In this document: positions 43,701 to 44,100 of the stretch, piece after piece | Layout: each line of letters opens with the position of its first letter | Position numbering within the stretch: the stretch's first letter is position 1 | From: Anoxybacillus flavithermus | Lineage (GTDB): Bacteria; Bacillota; Bacilli; Bacillales; Anoxybacillaceae | Reading direction: 5' to 3' | Length of the DNA: 44,100 bases | Assembly: GCF_002742685.1 (NCBI RefSeq) | Contig: NZ_PEDM01000017.1 | Coordinates: 1-44,100, forward strand | Notes under the pieces: generated by a model | What the model was told of the DNA's origin: nothing | The model's database searches: none | What the model saw: the letters and a program-made list of their open reading frames with translations, nothing else | Made by a program: the position numbers and the translations under genes

Positions 43701-44045
43701 ATGCCATCATAATCTTCAACAAAGCCATACGCACCACCAAGGGAAACTAACTCAACTGGATCATCGCCAAACGCTTCCACCCAGTTATCTGCTCCATAAC
43801 CTACAAACCTATAACTTCCAACATTCACAAATGTTTCATATAAATATCTTTCATTCCCTGTTGCCGCAACTTGAAGGGCATTTGCTGCTAGACCTGGGGC
43901 TCCAACAGTCCCGATATCAGGATTCTCAGCGAGTGGATTGCCAAATCCGTAAGCGAAATGACCTGAGTTTCCTGCTGAGACGGATACGACGATTCCATTT
44001 TCCGTTGCGCGCGCAATCGCTTCACTCGCCATATCTTGTTCATTA
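40772..44045 (-). pseudogene. 3' part of a large PA-domain subtilase (S8), N-terminal part missing
   Basis: About 1090 residues can be read. They start inside an S8 catalytic domain (NEQDMASEAIARATENGIVV, SAGNSG with the oxyanion Asn), continue through an inserted PA domain (GKVVLVQRGKISFYEKTMNA) and the catalytic Ser (YGYMSGTSMAAPHVAGGAAL near 43290), then a C5a-peptidase-like Fn3 domain and several beta domains to the end. The signal peptide, pro-region and the Asp and His parts of the triad are absent. Going upstream the frame meets a TGA at 44054-44056, and the sequence there no longer looks like an S8 protease. An internal ATG at 44032 has no good ribosome-binding site. Unlike its neighbours it has no SLH repeats. 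Most likely a gene cut by an insertion, so inactive as a protease; a sequencing or assembly artefact is the alternative. Confidence 0.75.
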
Positions 44046-44100
44046 GTAACTATTCACCCCAGTGCTAGTGTATAAAAAAGCCCAACACAAATAGGGCATC
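44046..44100 (-). mobile_element. Probable end of an insertion sequence interrupting the protease gene
   Basis: Protease coding similarity ends at about 44045. From 44046 the plus strand reads GTAACTATTCACCCC, and beyond that the minus strand has GCCC/GGGC followed by six T (44074-44097), a short terminator of the type that follows a transposase gene. An end beginning GTAA is common in some families such as IS66, but the family cannot be assigned because the other end and any transposase lie outside the window. Confidence 0.4.

Overview
The window reads as a chromosomal segment from a thermophile-like Bacillaceae, most likely the Anoxybacillus/Geobacillus group. This is inferred from a Bacillus subtilis-like gene order (comF, yvyF, flgM-flgN-flgK-flgL, DUF6470, fliW, csrA, hag and degV-degU-degS-yvyE-LCP-tagO), from Bacillus-type sigma-A and sigma-D promoters, and from many S-layer-homology (SLH) proteins. 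No database search was possible, so the genus is a guess.

1-18.8 kb, almost all on the minus strand: a late flagellar and competence block. Read in the direction of transcription it runs degS-degU, degV, comFA-comFC, a very large FliK/YlqG-like protein with five 300-bp tandem repeats, an FlhB-C-terminal-like protein (YlqH), fliS, a second intact flagellin, a terminator, yaaR, yvyF, a sigma-D promoter, flgM-flgN-flgK-flgL, a DUF6470 gene, fliW, csrA, an unrecognised 61-codon gene, a second sigma-D promoter and the first flagellin gene. The first flagellin (hag1) is split by a group I self-splicing intron of about 369 nt. Its conserved C-terminal 37 codons lie beyond the intron, and the 5' half of a second, related group I intron begins at or just after the flagellin stop and runs off the left edge. 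The hag1 leader has two sequences matching the CsrA-site consensus, one over the Shine-Dalgarno, so the CsrA-FliW-flagellin loop known in B. subtilis is probably conserved.

19-22 kb: yvyE (TTG start), a LytR-CpsA-Psr (LCP) cell-wall ligase and tagO. These supply the lipid-linked start and the final attachment step for secondary wall polymers.

22-44.1 kb: a cell-surface island. It holds a small coiled-coil secreted protein with a SpoIID/LytB-domain protein, an SLH lipoprotein, an SLH-SH3-amidase, an SLH-subtilase, an SLH-5'-nucleotidase, a copper-amine-oxidase-N (stalk) domain protein, a 590-residue SLH protein with Ig-like domains, a 2170-residue multidomain SLH protein, and the 3' part of a large PA-domain subtilase. 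That last gene lacks its Asp and His catalytic regions. Its reading frame breaks at about 44045, where the sequence changes to what looks like the end of an insertion sequence. SLH domains bind secondary wall polymer, so placement beside tagO and an LCP ligase fits a shared role in building and decorating the cell surface.

The most unusual items are the pair of group I introns at the flagellin gene, the repeat-expanded FliK-like protein, the SLH/protease island with its truncated protease, and an unexplained plus-strand terminator at about 26053-26084 that may end a small RNA.
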